From contig JAYKKT010000073.1 in NCBI GenBank assembly GCA_036023115.1, positions 12,091,001-12,155,000 of the forward strand: a DNA stretch of 64,000 nt, read 5' to 3'. The position numbers and the translations under genes were made by a program. This DNA comes from Brasenia schreberi. Its lineage: Eukaryota > Streptophyta > Magnoliopsida > Nymphaeales > Cabombaceae. Below, in pieces: positions 28,401 through 36,110 of this stretch (within the stretch, counting starts at the first letter, position 1; the number at the start of each line of letters is the position of its first letter). The notes under the pieces are model-generated. The model saw only the letters and a list, made by a program, of their open reading frames with translations. It was not told the DNA's origin and did not search any database.

Positions 28401-31106
28401 TTTTCAATATTGATTACTCTCCAATCAAAAGGCCAACAACATGAAGTATTTTAATCACAAAGATTTCTAACAAATGACCAATAAACGGAGATCATAATCT
28501 CATGAAAAAGCAACCATAAAGTTATGAAGATCACAAAACTTTAAATAACAATAAGTTCATCTACAAATAATAATAAGTGTATCTTCAAATATCAATTAAT
28601 TTTCAACAAAAGGCCACCAACATGAAGCACCTTAATCACAAAGGTCTTTAACAAAAGGCCAACAACATGGATGTTAGTCATACAATTATATGCAACTTAT
28701 TGTCAACAAACATTTTTCCAAACAACCAAGTTTTAATTATTAAATAACAATAAGTGCATTTTAAAACTTCCAACAAAAGGCCAACGACATAAAGCACCTT
28801 AATCACAAAGTAAGGTCTGTAATAAAAGGCCAACAACATAGTTTCTCGCTTTTGAGGTTCCACCATTTAAGTCCGAATAGCTCGATGCACTCTTTTCTTC
28901 TTTGTCCATTTTTTTTTGTAAATCCATAACTAAAAGTCGATGTTGGGTGGTTAAGCTTTCTCCTGGAATTCCCTTGCAATCTTTGCAATACCTCTATCTT
29001 TTTTTCTACAAATAAAGTAATCAATTTGTGTTTGTGATAAGCCACTCTTATAAGTAATTAAATGTTCATCTCGTTTTTTGAAGATTGTAGACTATAAAGA
29101 GATGAAATGCCATAGCAAATTTTAAAATCTCCCTACCTTCCTCGTTTATATCCCTAAAACCAAAGTATGGATTTGGGGAGACCCTCCTGGTCTCTTGTAA
29201 ACATATAATATGAATCTTTCTTCGAATCATTGTATCTACCACCTCCATTAGCTTACCGGATAATGTTCCGATATTTCAAGAACCAATACGAATCTTATTT
29301 TCTTGGACTAGCTTCCTTACCCCCTCGCATCCATTCATGTTTAAAATACGGAGACCCTCTTTGAAAATTATTCACTACATTCGGGCGGCAATGTAGTGGG
29401 ACTAACTTCTTTACCCACACCCGTCCATGATGTGGGAACCCTCTCTGCAATTGATTCACTACATTCGAACAAAAATGTAATGGCCCTTGCTTACTTATTA
29501 CTTCATTCGAGCTCTACAACATGTCGCTAGGCGGGGACACCCCAAAGCAATGCTCATAATTTTTGTAATTCATCTTATAAAAATCTGACAAAGTTTTACG
29601 CTGGCTGTCGGAAGCCTAACACAACTCTCCTCCTTTATCGGGGCTTGGGACCGGCAATGCAAAGGTGATCCCGTACATGGGCGGAGTTAGAACTACCGTG
29701 AATGGATAACAAAATTATGTTAGTTTTTCAGGATTCAAATTTGCTGACTATTTTCATAGATAAGTTGGTTTGTTGCAGCGGTGAGAGCATGGAGAATGCC
29801 CTGCGTGCCTGTTGTAAAGGGATTAAAATAGGGAAAATTCTGATTCACCGCGATGGTGACAATGGGAAGCAGGTCCTTTTTTTTGTTTTCCTTCATGACC
29901 AATTTATTTAAATGGATCTTTTAGAAGGGTTTTCATGGATGTCTGATGACAGTTTTACTTTTTCCTTCTAAACAGCTCATTTATGAGAAGCTCCCGAGGG
30001 ATATTTCTGAACGCCATGTCTTGCTTCTCGATCCAGTTCTTGCTACAGGTATGCCACCTTAATTTTAATTTGGTTTTGAAATTATTGAAGATTTCAGGTG
30101 TGCAATGTCACGCATAGGTTTGTGGAAGTGGTCTGCAAATAATGTGTCATTGGCTGCACAGATGATAAGTAGGTTAATTAGTCCATCTTTTATCAAGATT
30201 CAGAGTAGTTTCTTCTGCTTCATTGTGTTGGAAAATGATGTGAGCTGCTAGGATAGTTAGATTGATTAGTCAGCCCCATCGATGGCGAACCCTCAGTTTG
30301 CTGTGCTCTGTCAAGTCTGATTCAGGACAAACTTTTTCAGCTCTGTTATAGATCATATAGTTTGGAAGCCAAACCAATCGAGGAGTGATGCAGTACCAGA
30401 ATCCATTCAATTTGGAAAGATTGGAAAAAGTAGTGGCAACTGTGGCATGCTGCTTATTGTTGAGATTGAGCGGTCAAGGGATGCGGCAGATGCTATTTAT
30501 TTTTCTGCATCAGTTGACATTTGAATTTCATTCATTCTGGCCTTCTGATTGTGCTTTATCTCTTGATCCCTCGTCCGTATGCATTCCATTAGATTCCTTA
30601 CCGTTGGTTACCTTTACCAAGTTGCTGTTTTGTCCATCAATATGATTTTATTTTTCTTGCTGATATAGAGTTTCTTTGGAACCAAATAGGTGTTTAATCT
30701 AACTGACCTCATTTTTATTGCATAAAATAAGGTAATTCTGCAAACCAGGCTATTGAGCTTCTTATACAGAAAGGGGTCCCAGAGTCCCACATAATTTTTC
30801 TCAATCTTATTTCGGTAAGAGTTTGTTTATCATTTTTCTTTCGTCGCTTGGTTGGTAAAAAGGTTGGCTTGTATACTTTCAGTCATGGTGCCTTCCTGTG
30901 TTCAGTAGTCTATTTTATATTTGATCTGCTTGTGCACCCTAACATTTCTAACATTTCAGGCTCCAGAGGGGATTCATACAGTTTGCAAACGATTTCCGTC
31001 CCTAAAAATCGTTACTTCAGAAATTGATGTTGCGTTGAACAAAGAGTATCGTGTTATTCCTGGGATGGGTGAATTTGGTGACCGGTATTTTGGCACCGAC
31101 GATTAA
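1500..31106 (+). CDS. UKL: Uridine kinase-like / uracil phosphoribosyltransferase (3' part, 9 exons)
   Basis: This is a pyrimidine-salvage enzyme of the plant UKL family, with an N-terminal uridine/cytidine kinase and a C-terminal uracil phosphoribosyltransferase (UPRT). Exons are 1500-1596, 3220-3299, 3646-3900, 4146-4206, 9159-9219, 29779-29872, 29976-30048, 30732-30814 and 30960-31106. Their phases (0,1,0,0,1,0,0,1,0) join without error into about 316 residues ending at TAA 31104-31106. Exon 1 encodes the kinase EGIL.FHD segment. Exon 2 encodes the Arg-rich lid (RLARRIKRD). The UPRT PRPP-binding stretch [10 protein letters not shown] is split across the 30048/30732 junction, and the family tail GDRYFGTDD is present. 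The N-terminal P-loop exons must lie left of the window. Oddities are a GC donor after 3299, an intron of 20.6 kb, and about 8 residues missing at 3840/3841 relative to homologues as I recall them. Otherwise the gene looks intact. Confidence 0.93.
1597..3219 (+). other. UKL intron, no assigned element
   Basis: This intron of 1,623 bp has a GT donor at 1597 and an AG acceptor ending at 3219. The sequence is AT-rich. No ORF, LTR or LINE match was recognised. Confidence 0.6.
3300..3645 (+). other. UKL intron with non-canonical GC donor
   Basis: The reading frame requires exon 2 to end with the Gln codon CAG at 3297-3299 and exon 3 to begin with TATGC at 3646. The donor is therefore CAG|GCAAGT, the usual context of GC-AG introns. 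The acceptor is a normal AG at 3644-3645. The intron is 346 bp. Confidence 0.8.
4297..5998 (-). mobile_element. RTE-like LINE, 5'-truncated and decayed
   Basis: On the plus strand it begins with a (CAA)n run and the conserved 3' tail, so the element is on the minus strand. It extends upstream through the C-terminal domain and the reverse transcriptase. The RT is visible at 4993-5427 as [12 protein letters not shown], then [11 protein letters not shown], with the catalytic FADD box decayed to FANDIVLL. It is truncated near 5998, in the linker between endonuclease and RT. Multiple stops and frameshifts are present. It sits in the 5-kb UKL intron. Confidence 0.85.
6020..6680 (-). mobile_element. 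hAT relic, 3' part only (distinct terminal sequence)
   Basis: It starts with CAGTGCCCTATCGCATTGGG, which resembles but differs from the CAGTGTTGTC termini of the two younger hATs. It is followed by the same kind of AT-rich subterminal DNA. At 6470-6655 a decayed Asp/Glu-rich tail on the minus strand corresponds to the acidic final exon of the hAT transposase in 42254-42540. It is cut off at 6681 by an LTR. This is probably a divergent hAT subfamily. Confidence 0.55.
6681..8100 (+). mobile_element. LARD-type LTR element, 5' LTR and part of internal region
   Basis: The 5' LTR (about 6681-7056) starts TGTTAAATATG and holds a TATA box at 6891-6898 and an AATAAA at 6911-6916. It is followed by a tRNA-iMet-like primer-binding site (GTATCAGAG, about 7058-7066). 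Sequence after the PBS matches the reverse complement of 27650-27825, the start of the internal region of the LARD at 23802-28194, so the two are divergent relatives. No gag or pol is recognised. No matching 3' LTR was found, so the right limit is approximate. Confidence 0.6.
6891..6898 (+). promoter_or_regulatory. LTR TATA box
   Basis: TATAAATA lies about 210 bp into the 5' LTR, and an AATAAA follows about 20 bp downstream. This spacing is usual for a retrotransposon U3/R promoter. It would drive the LARD-like element, not the host gene. Confidence 0.55.
8101..8250 (+). repeat. Three imperfect 52-bp tandem repeats
   Basis: Units start at 8101, 8153 and 8205. Each opens with TGATYARCCA followed by a (G/A)GAAGGCTGAG-like core and a GTTGCAGCC-like end. 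They are non-coding in context and lie just upstream of an LTR-like segment, probably in the 3' part of a retroelement internal region. Confidence 0.6.
8335..8632 (+). mobile_element. LTR-like segment preceded by polypurine tract
   Basis: CAACTTGAGGGGGGTG at about 8335-8350 is a good plus-strand polypurine tract. It leads into a TGTTGAAG start, and the segment ends near 8632 with CCAACA. The next bases, TTTGATATCATGG, resemble a degenerate tRNA-Met primer-binding site. No second LTR copy was seen. It may be a solo LTR or part of a tandem element remnant. Confidence 0.35.
10286..10641 (-). repeat. Copia 3' LTR
   Basis: On the plus strand it starts TGTTGGATTTGC and ends TTTCTCAACA. It is nearly identical to 15262-15627. 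The right LTR has a few small indels, including extra bases near the ATTGGGATCC motif. Confidence 0.9.
11814..13842 (-). pseudogene. Copia gag-pol remnant: protease, integrase and reverse transcriptase pieces
   Basis: Minus-strand pieces run in Copia order. At 13651-13842 is a protease-like stretch ([15 protein letters not shown]). At 12722-13468 are the zinc-finger end ([10 protein letters not shown]) and the integrase core, with catalytic-type Asp in HSDIWGP, Asp in FRSDNGGEF and Glu in [12 protein letters not shown]. At 12207-12725 is the linker before RT. At 11814-12173 is the RT start ([29 protein letters not shown], seen in two parts). Between 10650 and 11810 RT and RNase H are decayed beyond a readable frame. 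Gag (13850-15240) is similarly broken. The element is not autonomous. Confidence 0.88.
15250..15261 (-). other. Primer-binding site of nested Copia
   Basis: The plus strand reads GCTCTGATACCA immediately left of the right LTR. On the minus strand it is TGGTATCAGAGC, complementary to the 3' end of initiator tRNA-Met, the usual Copia primer. Confidence 0.85.
15262..15627 (-). repeat. Copia 5' LTR
   Basis: This is the partner of 10286-10641. On the minus strand it is the 5' LTR and carries the promoter side. It abuts the primer-binding site at 15250-15261. Confidence 0.9.
18014..19106 (-). mobile_element. 5'-truncated RTE-like LINE with 9-bp target duplication
   Basis: It is inserted in the hAT relic. 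The duplicated target TTATACATC is at 18005-18013 and 19107-19115. The element starts (3' end) with (CAA)n and is truncated at the RT segment upstream of [10 protein letters not shown]. The minus-strand frame 18210-19031 is open for 273 residues, with [11 protein letters not shown], the catalytic FADDIVL, and the C-terminal region ending [12 protein letters not shown]. This is the best preserved RT/C-terminal frame among the short copies. Confidence 0.93.
19814..22962 (-). mobile_element. Near full-length RTE-like LINE (3.15 kb), 12-bp target duplication
   Basis: It is inserted in the same hAT relic. The direct repeat CTTATTACAATA is at 19802-19813 and 22963-22974. On the minus strand the order is: 5' leader (about 22540-22962), AP endonuclease (22540-22068, then 22047-21727), a Lys-rich linker (21670-21318), RT (21231-20463) and C-terminal domain (20444-19843, ending [18 protein letters not shown]). 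The tail is (TTG)n, not poly(A), as in the RTE clade. At least five frameshifts or stops break the single expected ORF. The catalytic Asp box reads FAHDIVL here, so it is inactive. Confidence 0.92.
23802..24092 (-). repeat. LARD 3' LTR
   Basis: It is near-identical to 27839-28194 except for an internal deletion after the CATTCAATTCTGAATG segment. It has a minus-strand TATA-type sequence (CTATAAATAGG) around 23918-23928, and a GC-rich inverted motif (AGCACTAGCCGTTGGGG) near 23989-24006. Confidence 0.9.
24490..24940 (-). repeat. Tandem array of 45-47-bp units inside LARD
   Basis: About nine degenerate units share TCAAACAAGCTTTTTAAGG followed by TTAAGCTCAAAACCC. Related isolated units occur at 23700-23795 in the host LARD. 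No ORF spans the array. Confidence 0.85.
25091..25680 (-). repeat. Tandem array of about 200-bp units inside LARD
   Basis: Nearly three copies begin at about 25091, 25302 and 25495. Each holds ATCAAGATAACTATAAGTC, the phrase CTCCAACCAAAAGGC, and a stretch ending in an ATCACAAATCTT motif. The units are about 95% alike by eye, suggesting recent local amplification. Confidence 0.85.
25790..26165 (-). repeat. Two-copy tandem repeat of about 186 bp inside LARD
   Basis: The segment at about 25790-25975 recurs at 25976-26165. Both share CAACAAAAGGCCACCAACAT and CACCTTAATCACAAAGGTCT. A shorter 84-bp duplication follows at 26335-26505 (ACAAACATGCAATAATATTA). Confidence 0.8.
27839..28194 (-). repeat. 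LARD 5' LTR
   Basis: This is the full-length LTR (356 bp). It carries the extra segment absent from the left copy and a minus-strand TATA motif near 28021-28031. Confidence 0.9.
28842..29689 (-). mobile_element. RTE-like LINE 5' fragment without 3' half
   Basis: It matches the endonuclease and 5' leader of the LINE at 19814-22962, ending at the same 5' terminus. It shares with that copy a 2-bp deletion in GATTGTAGACT (the others have GATTGTATTGACT), and it has its own internal deletion at about 29168. The missing 3' half is abnormal for simple retrotransposition, where the 5' end is normally lost. It was probably cut by the neighbouring LARD or created by recombination. Confidence 0.8.
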
Positions 31107-31940
31107 GAATGTCTCATGCGGCATTGGTGATCAGTGGTTCTTTGTTGATGTTCAGTTTAATTAGTTAAAGTTGACTATGATTAGCTTCATCCAAAACCTT
31201 TCATGGATTCCCATTTTTCCTTGGTGATCGAGTGGGAAAAGAGTTACAGGTGCGTGTAAACATGATCTAACCCCTTTGGGGTGGGTAATGAGCAAGTCAT
31301 GTCCAGTTAATCTGAATTGTGCTTCGTGCGTCGAGAATGTGTGCTCCTTTATGAGCAAATTGTTGTGCGTCCTTTCTGTTCCTATATGTTGGATCGAAAT
31401 CAAAATTGTAAGGAGAAATTGTACCTTTTTTCAGCCCTTGTGTTAAAACACAGTTTACAAAATTTCTATGGCATTGTCAGTGGATTGGATTCAGATATTC
31501 CTTTGGAACTCTCAGAAGAATCATTTATTCCATTTCATCCAAGGTCGATGCCAAACCGAAGAATTAATATTTTGGATCAATGTGACAAAAGATGTAGCTC
31601 CACCAGAAACCACAACTCTGGACGGGGCTTCGACTCGGAAGAAAGTGGGGCATCCACGTCCATCGGCTCCAATACAATTGAGCTTTCTGAATCATTTTAT
31701 ATCTGTGATGTTTTGATGATTGGCCCCTAAAAATGACTTGAATGTATTTAGTTTTCCGCACTGTGTTGCGTCCACTTGCATGTGAACATGAATTCCATTG
31801 CATTCTATGTCTCGTAGACCTGAACTGCTCCAAATCCACAAGAGCGGCATTGCCAAATCCAGAAGGATGGAGCGGGTATGGCAGGTCATGTCATGATCCG
31901 ATACAATATTTCTTTTTGTTGCAAGAAGGGGCTGAAGCCT
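31107..31940 (+). other. UKL 3' flank / probable 3'UTR
   Basis: Non-coding sequence follows the UKL stop codon. Several open frames overlap on both strands, but none shows a recognisable domain. A polyadenylation site could not be fixed. Confidence 0.4.
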
Positions 31941-32040
31941 AGCACACACACACCCATGCATGTACCCCCTGGGAATCGAGCCCCCCACCAGCAGCAACGG
32001 CGCCAGAGTGTCTTTCTGTTGAGCTAACTTTGGTTGCTGC
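31941..32040 (-). repeat. tRNA-derived SINE head
   Basis: On the minus strand it has an A-box-like GTTAGCTCAACAG (about 32016-32028) and a B-box-like GGGGCTCGATTCCC (about 31971-31984) at tRNA-like spacing, followed by a (GT)n tract. No acceptor-stem pairing supports a functional tRNA, so it is best read as a SINE head. Confidence 0.55.
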
Positions 32041-32199
32041 TCCAATGCAATTTTATTCAACAGGCACATGCACGTGCGTGCACCCCAAGCTACTTAGAGG
32101 TAGCCAGTTTGAACCTGTCATGGTGGGTTGAAGCTGACCCAAACTGCCCTAGAAGAACTGGAATTGGAGGAAGTGAAACATTAACAGAACCAGGGAAGA

Positions 32200-32560
32200 T
32201 TGCAGTTCAGTCCGGGCTTATCCATATATGAACCAGATCAAAGAACCAAGACCAACAGTACCCAAGCCAATGGTTTCAACTCCTTTTTGGTTTCTGTTCT
32301 TAATTCTTCGTTTCATGGATTTTTCGGATGTAAGCAGGACCAAACTGGAACCCCAAGCATTGTAGGATGGGGGACCAGAACCTGTATCAAGGTGACGCCA
32401 GGTCTGATGTTTGGAATCATGGGTTCTGGTTTACTCAAAACCGGTTAAGGCTGATGCTATTTGTTCATACGAGACGGCAGTTTTGAAACGTAGGTCCTGT
32501 TGGCCCGAAACCGGGCCGGGTTGTGCACATGAAACTTCCGTTCACAATTCGGTTTCCGCG
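32200..32560 (+). repeat. Dispersed repeat rich in AACCGG / CCGGTT
   Basis: It has repeated short phrases of the type CTGGTTTACTCAAAACCGG and GAAACCGGGCC. Similar wording occurs at 48395-48610, 61845-62110 and 62690-62960. No ORF or terminal repeats were recognised, and its class is unknown. Confidence 0.35.
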
Positions 32561-32934
32561 TTTCACTTTGGGTGCAGACAACAGAGACTCGTGTGTCCTA
32601 GTTGTGAATGAGCATGACACAACACGACACGAGCAAAAAGGGTCATGATAGCAAAAACGTGTTTATTGGGGCGGGCCCACTTAGCGGACCTCGATGGAGG
32701 GATTAGGTGGCTTCCGTCCTCCCACCCGAGAAAACCCGCGAACCGCCATCCTTCCTTACGGAAGAACCCTATTTCTCGAGAAAATCACGAAAGTAGCAGT
32801 CAAACTACTATCTATGTTCCGTCTATTTTGAGTAATCTTTTCGTTGCTAAGCGGGTTTTTTCGTCCTACAAATTCAAACAGTGCACACGCCGCGTGGCGC
32901 TCATCAAGCAATAAAAAATTTCAAAATTCCCAAA

Positions 32935-32944
32935 TTTTCCCGCC
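32935..32944 (+). promoter_or_regulatory. E2F binding site upstream of RNR2 copy
   Basis: TTTTCCCGCC matches the plant E2F consensus (TTTSSCGC) exactly and lies about 435 bp upstream of the ATG. S-phase genes such as RNR small subunits are classic E2F targets. A pyrimidine-rich leader (32945-33300) follows, consistent with a transcribed 5'UTR. Confidence 0.65.
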
Positions 32945-33378
32945 GTTCATCTCTCTCCTTATAATATTGCCTTTTCTGTCTCATCCCTGTAATCCTCCCT
33001 TTCTCTTAGACGTCGCCGTCCCCTCTCTCTCTCTGTCACACGCAGATACACAGACCAGCCATTGGCAACGAGAAAGAGAAGAAGCTCTCTTTGTTTTCCA
33101 TCTCTATAACCAACTCCACCGTCTCCATCGGGAAGAGGAAAATGAGACTCTCTCTAAACGGCCATTCTCATAGCGACTATTAAGGACTATTAAGGAGGAA
33201 GAGAAGAAACCCTCTTAGTTTTCTCTCTCTAAAACTACCTCCACCATCACCACCAAGACGAGAAAGAGAGCAATCCCCTTTTCTTGTCTCTTTCCGTGTG
33301 TATAGAAGCGCCGTGACCGTCTTTAATTCTCTCTGTAACTATCCAATACCATCGAGAAGGACAGGAAAAGGAGGGAAA

Positions 33379-34376
33379 ATGCCGGCGAGAGTGGAAGAGC
33401 CGCTTCTGCAGCCGAGCCCAGAGCGGTTCTGCATGTTTCCGATCAAGTATCCGCAGATTTGGGAGATGTACAAGATGGCGGAAGCCTCCTTCTGGACGGC
33501 GGAGGAGGTGGACCTCTCCCAAGATCTCCGCCACTGGAACGAGACCCTCTCCGCCGACGAGCGCCACTTCATTTCCCACGTCCTCGCCATCTTTGCAGCC
33601 TCCGATGGCATCGTGCTCGAAAACCTCGCCGCACGCTTCATGAAGGAGGTGGAATCCGCCGAGGCCCGCGCCTTCTACGGCTTCCAGATGGCCATCGAAA
33701 ATATCCGCTCAGAAATGTACTCTCTGTTTCTCGAAACTTGCATCAAAGATTCCGCCGAGAAGCACCGCCTCTTTCACGCCATCGAAACCGTGCCCTGCGT
33801 CGTGACGAAGGCACATTGGACAATTCGGTGGATTGGGGGAACGGAATCCTTCGCGGAGCGCCTTGTCGCCATTGCAGCAGCCGGGGGCATTTTCTTCTCC
33901 GGCAGCTTCTGTGCCATATTCTGGCTCAAGAAGCGCGGGCTCATGCCGGGCCTCACCTTCTCCAACGAACTCATTTCTCGTGACGAGGGGATTCACACAG
34001 ATTTTGCCTGTCTTCTCTACTCTCTCTTGAATCACCGTCTCGATGAGGCCCGAGTGCAGGAAATTGTGCGAGATGCCGTCGAGATTGAACGCGAATTTGT
34101 CTGTGATGCGCTCCTGTGGGGCTTGTGGGGATGAATTCGGAGCTTACGGCACAGTACATCGAGTTTGTGGCGGACAGGTTGCTTGTGGCGCTTGGGTGCA
34201 CTAAGATATTTGGTGCGGCGAACCCATTTGATTGGATGTAGCTCATTTCGCTGCAGGGTAAGACGAATTTCTTCGAGAAGAGGGTTGGAGATTATCGGAA
34301 AGCTTCCGTCATGAGCAGCCTGAACAGTGCCGGTGAGACTGGAAACCATGTCTTCAAGTTGGATGAAGACTTCTAA
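33379..34376 (+). pseudogene. RNR2: Ribonucleotide reductase small subunit (R2), decayed copy
   Basis: It is homologous to plant RNR2/TSO2, which carries the di-iron/tyrosyl-radical centre for dNTP synthesis. The ATG at 33379 gives the family N-terminus ([10 protein letters not shown]). The first frame encodes 251 residues to TGA 34132-34134. There a 1-bp deletion shifts the frame, and homology continues ([16 protein letters not shown] onward) to TAA 34374-34376, with another in-frame TAG at 34239-34241. Expected iron ligands Asp76, Glu107, Glu203 and His206 and the radical Tyr114 are present. The ligand His in NIHSEMY is Arg110 and the Glu in VEGIFF is Gly169. The coding region has no introns and is GC-rich. 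The E2F site and leader remain. Catalysis is not expected. Confidence 0.9.
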
Positions 34377-34914
34377 AGGAGATAGAGTGACAGTGGGTAG
34401 TACAAATCGCAGCAGTTTATGTCCAACTCTCTTCTCCATCTTCTTCATTTTGTTCCTGTATTTGTTTTCCTTTGCACTCTTCATAATACTCCCACTCTGT
34501 AAGTTTGTTTTCTCTTGAATGAAAATGAGTGTTCCTCTAATATATCTCTTTTTGTCACAGAGAGAGAGAGAGAGAGAGCTGCAGGCATTGCAACTTGAAA
34601 TTGGCACGTCTTGGTGGAGGCAGAAAAGTCACAGCTGCAAGGCTGTCAAATGAGCAATTGCCTTGCGAATGCGTGTTTCTGATCAAGTAGTTGTTTAAGG
34701 AGCTTGGCTTCTACCTGAACATAAGGACTTGTATATCAGGAAGAGAGGAGTAATTTCAATTGGTGGATATCTCCGTTGTAATGGTGGTTAGAGGTCAAGC
34801 TGCTTTGTCAGGAATGGCAAATAAGATAGCTTGCACCACTGGCAACAGCAATGAATTGTTTTTTTGCAGGAAATTTTCCCAGAGATGGGGAAGTCAAAGA
34901 GTGGCACAACGAGC
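34377..34914 (+). other. RNR2 3' flank
   Basis: Non-coding, with a (GA)n microsatellite at 34559-34578. No gene recognised. Confidence 0.5.
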
Positions 34915-34995
34915 AATTTCACCTGGTTAAGTGGTCGACTCACAACTTGAAGGTCATGAGTTTGATGCTGGGTGTGCATCTTCCGGAGATGCTTC
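34915..34995 (+). repeat. SINE-like tRNA-derived head (degenerate)
   Basis: It contains TTTCACCTGGTTAAGTGG and, about 35 bp on, GGTCATGAGTTTGATGC, corresponding to the A/B-box region of the SINE at 48066-48175. Confidence 0.45.
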
Positions 34996-35488
34996 GCCCC
35001 CCCATTGTACCAAGAAAAGATAGAAGTGGATCTTGTTAAAGCTGTTCTAGAGGAAGGAGTCATTTTAAGAGGATATTGCTTATTGGAATTCAGTAGTGGT
35101 ATGACAAGTACATAATAAATATAACTGGTAGTGATGCTCCAGCCTAGTTTACCCTTCAAGGAAGAAAGAAGAAAGAGAAAATCGTATTATCGTAGTTGCA
35201 TGGAAGCTCGTTTTGGCTAAGAAAGGCTCCCTTCGATGATTCGGTGTCGTGTTCTGGTTCTACTACCTTTGTGTCTCAGCAACAAGTCATGATGTATTTA
35301 TCATTTTTGGCATTCGTTTCCAGCTGCTTCTTTAAACTTGGGCAATTGTTTGTCGTTTCTATTTTCGCACCACGGCAATTACACCGAATACTAGGTTGCC
35401 ATGATATTTGAATTCTTCGCTGCTGTTAGTTCAATTTTGAAGAGTTTTTGAAGTTCTGGTTCATGCAAAATAATGAATCCTTTGGCAC

Positions 35489-35615
35489 TTAGAGCGTTAG
35501 CTCACCTGGCAAGGCTCTCGACTCTTGAGACGCAGGTTGCGAGTTCCAGTCCCAGGGCGTGCATACTGAGTTTCAGCCTCCTAACTACAAAAAAGCTTTT
35601 TGTAGTATAACTTTT
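35489..35615 (+). repeat. tRNA-derived SINE
   Basis: The A box TTAGCTCACCTGG (about 35497-35509) and the B-box-like GCGAGTTCCAGTCCC (about 35538-35552) are at tRNA-like spacing, followed by a body ending in a self-complementary CTACAAAAAAGCTTTTTGTAG. There is no aminoacyl-stem pairing, so it is not a tRNA gene. Confidence 0.6.
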
Positions 35616-35804
35616 CAATCATGAGCAGAATAATCCGAACACTTTCGTTGCTGAAATTTCTGATGCTTTTTAAGATTCCATGAACTATCTATCTTGGATT
35701 TTGACTTGCAAGTATAGTAAAATCAGTCGTAAGCTTTCAACCCTTGTTGTTCCTTTACCAACGGAAATGGGTTGGAATCGATTCCATCCGTTGGCTAAAT
35801 CCAA

Positions 35805-36110
35805 AACCAAGCCTTCTCCCACACTGAGCAGCGTCCGTTACATGGATTCTCTGTTGCCATAGCCTTAATCTTGATCTTGTGTCGTGTAAGCGTTCAACTC
35901 CAGAAAATTAGGATCATCTTTTATTTTTTCCTCCCAACAGTTGCATTACAAACCCCTAAGGTCCTCCTCTGCTGTCAATGTGCACGTGCCAACACTCTCC
36001 TGCTTCGCCACAGGAACCACATCTCCATAGAAGCAACTATACATTGCTGGGATTGGCCTCGTCAACTGAGCCTTTGGTTTACTCAACCTTGCAACCATCT
36101 TCATGAAGGA
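35805..36110 (-). mobile_element. Divergent LINE 3'-end fragment
   Basis: It opens with CCAAGCCTTCTCCCACACTG and continues with ACATGGATTCTCTGTT. This is the diverged equivalent of the LINE 3' tail at 18014-18200, in the same orientation. It belongs to an older LINE layer, with no TSD identified. Confidence 0.55.

Larger units (their letters stand above)
23052..28841 (-). mobile_element. Older LARD-type element hosting a younger relative
   Basis: The flanks of the younger LARD (23119-23801 and 28195-28841) are homologous to that element's own internal region, in the same orientation. At 23052-23118 is an LTR remnant ending TTTTAACA, followed by a polypurine tract on the minus strand. Internal repeats of about 155 bp occur at 23205-23520. 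No coding capacity is seen. The right end is cut by a LINE fragment at 28842. Confidence 0.65.

Noticed and set aside
33459..33983. Long Arg/Pro-rich open frame on the plus strand
   Set aside because: It is an alternative frame of the GC-rich RNR2 coding sequence. The RNR2 frame carries all the homology.
35489..35560. Possible tRNA gene
   Set aside because: A- and B-box-like motifs exist but there is no paired acceptor stem or plausible anticodon arm, and similar heads recur with SINE bodies.
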